From assembly GCA_964468725.1 (NCBI GenBank), contig CAYXVU010000045.1:1-32832 (forward strand): DNA of 32,832 nt, given 5' to 3'. The notes under the pieces are model-generated. The model was given only the letters and a program-made list of their open reading frames with translations. It did no database searches and was not told where the DNA came from. Position 1 is the first letter of the stretch. Every line of letters starts with the position of its first letter. This document shows positions 32,233-32,832 of this stretch, one piece after another. Made by a program: the position numbers and the translations under genes. The stretch is from CAYXVU01 sp964468725 (GTDB lineage: Bacteria; Acidobacteriota; Blastocatellia; UBA7656).

Positions 32233-32832
32233 ATGGTGGGGAAAACGACACAAGAGATGGCCAGAAAACCTGCCGACAAGCCGCACGTTGGCCTTTCCAG
32301 CGAACAAGCGGAGTCTCGCTTGCAAGCCCATGGTCTGAACCGGCTGCCGGAACCCGCCCAGATTTCTCTTCGGCAGCGATTCTTCCGCCAGTTCCGCAGT
32401 CCGTTAATGTATCTTTTAGTCTTTGCCCTCGCTATTGACCTGCTCATTTGGGGGTTGGAAGGAGCGCGCTCCCTGCCCGTCGAAGCGATAGCCATCGCTT
32501 TGATCTTGCTGCTCAATGCCCTTCTGGGAGTCTATCAAGAGAACAAAGCGGAAGCGGCGCTTCAGCGATTAAGGGAGATGGCTGCGCCGCTCGTATGGAT
32601 ACTGCGTGATGGACGACTGGCGCATCTTCCAGCAACGGAGATCGTGCCCGATGACATCATCCGCATCGAGGCAGGCGACCGGATTCCCGCCGATGGGAGA
32701 TTCGTCGAAGCAGAAGGCATCCTGCTCGACGAATCGGTGCTGACCGGAGAATCGCTCCCCATAGACAAATCGCTGGAAGAGGAAGCCTTCAGCGGCTCGT
32801 TGCTGGTGCGCGGCAAAGGCTATCTCCACATC
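32233..32832 (+). CDS. Cation-transporting P-type ATPase, N-terminal part
   Basis: The first 200 codons of a P-type ATPase; the right window edge cuts it. The cation ATPase N-terminal domain (GLSSEQAESRLQAHGLNRLP, residues 20-39) is followed by two membrane helices (about 57-73 and 83-100) and the actuator domain with GDRIPADGR and the dephosphorylation loop TGES at 171-174. The Asp-Lys-Thr-Gly phosphorylation site is not reached. The lack of a heavy-metal-binding domain at the N-terminus points to a calcium- or proton-type pump (P2/P3), not a CopA-type copper pump. The start at ATG 32233 has only a weak ribosome-binding site; an in-frame ATG lies at 32257. Confidence 0.92.
   Translation, partial: MVGKTTQEMARKPADKPHVGLSSEQAESRLQAHGLNRLPEPAQISLRQRFFRQFRSPLMYLLVFALAIDLLIWGLEGARSLPVEAIAIALILLLNALLGVYQENKAEAALQRLREMAAPLVWILRDGRLAHLPATEIVPDDIIRIEAGDRIPADGRFVEAEGILLDESVLTGESLPIDKSLEEEAFSGSLLVRGKGYLHI

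Overview
The window looks like a chromosomal segment of an aerobic, Gram-negative, moderately GC-rich bacterium. The best guess is an acidobacterium (Blastocatellia-like). The reasons are the paired M16 peptidases, the BatA/VWA gene beside a very long DUF4175-like Gln-rich protein, multiheme cytochrome-TPR proteins, a Uma2 nuclease and an ECF sigma factor with a fused zinc domain. This taxonomic call is inference; no rRNA or other marker gene is present.

Layout. Bases 1-954 (minus): the start of a thiolase gene, cut by the window edge, behind a small gene for a stand-alone FtsK-gamma-like winged helix. Bases 955-1928: no intact gene, but an IS630-type transposase remnant and a good sigma70-type promoter. 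Bases 1929-2807 (plus): ECF sigma factor with a C-terminal zinc domain. Bases 2958-3869 (minus): LysR regulator with a perfect 20-bp palindrome upstream. Bases 4116-11581 (minus): an envelope redox cluster read in the order multicopper oxidase, a metal-binding/SCO/cytochrome c fusion, an exported protein of unknown function, and a pentaheme cytochrome c with TPRs. Bases 11582-12565: no gene, but several hairpins. Bases 12566-12664 (plus): a tRNA-Sec gene (selC). Bases 12752-14256 (minus): a transglutaminase-like protein and a truncated PhnD-like binding protein. Bases 14626-19535 (plus): a tight operon of DcaP-like porin, second transglutaminase-like protein, SBP56/methanethiol oxidase and a His-rich membrane protein. 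Bases 19839-21246 (minus): a tiny zinc-ribbon protein behind an exported protein with a Rossmann-like motif. Bases 21360-27370 (minus): the giant Gln-rich membrane protein and a BatA/VWA protein. Bases 27427-31207 (minus): a nucleotidyltransferase with a small partner, then inactive and active M16 peptidases. Bases 31409-32044 (plus): Uma2 nuclease. Bases 32233-32832 (plus): the start of a P-type cation ATPase.

How the genes may work together. The multicopper oxidase and SCO/cytochrome fusion form a copper and electron-transfer set. SBP56 proteins have been described as copper-dependent methanethiol oxidases, often encoded near SCO genes, so the two clusters may share copper delivery and electron disposal. 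The most surprising signal is the exported protein at 6971-7762. It stops at an in-frame UGA that is followed by 84 more open codons and, 14 nt downstream, a GC-rich hairpin with G at the start of its loop, as in a bacterial SECIS. A tRNA-Sec gene lies 5 kb away. A 12-nt palindromic insertion that created a nonsense codon is an equally serious explanation.
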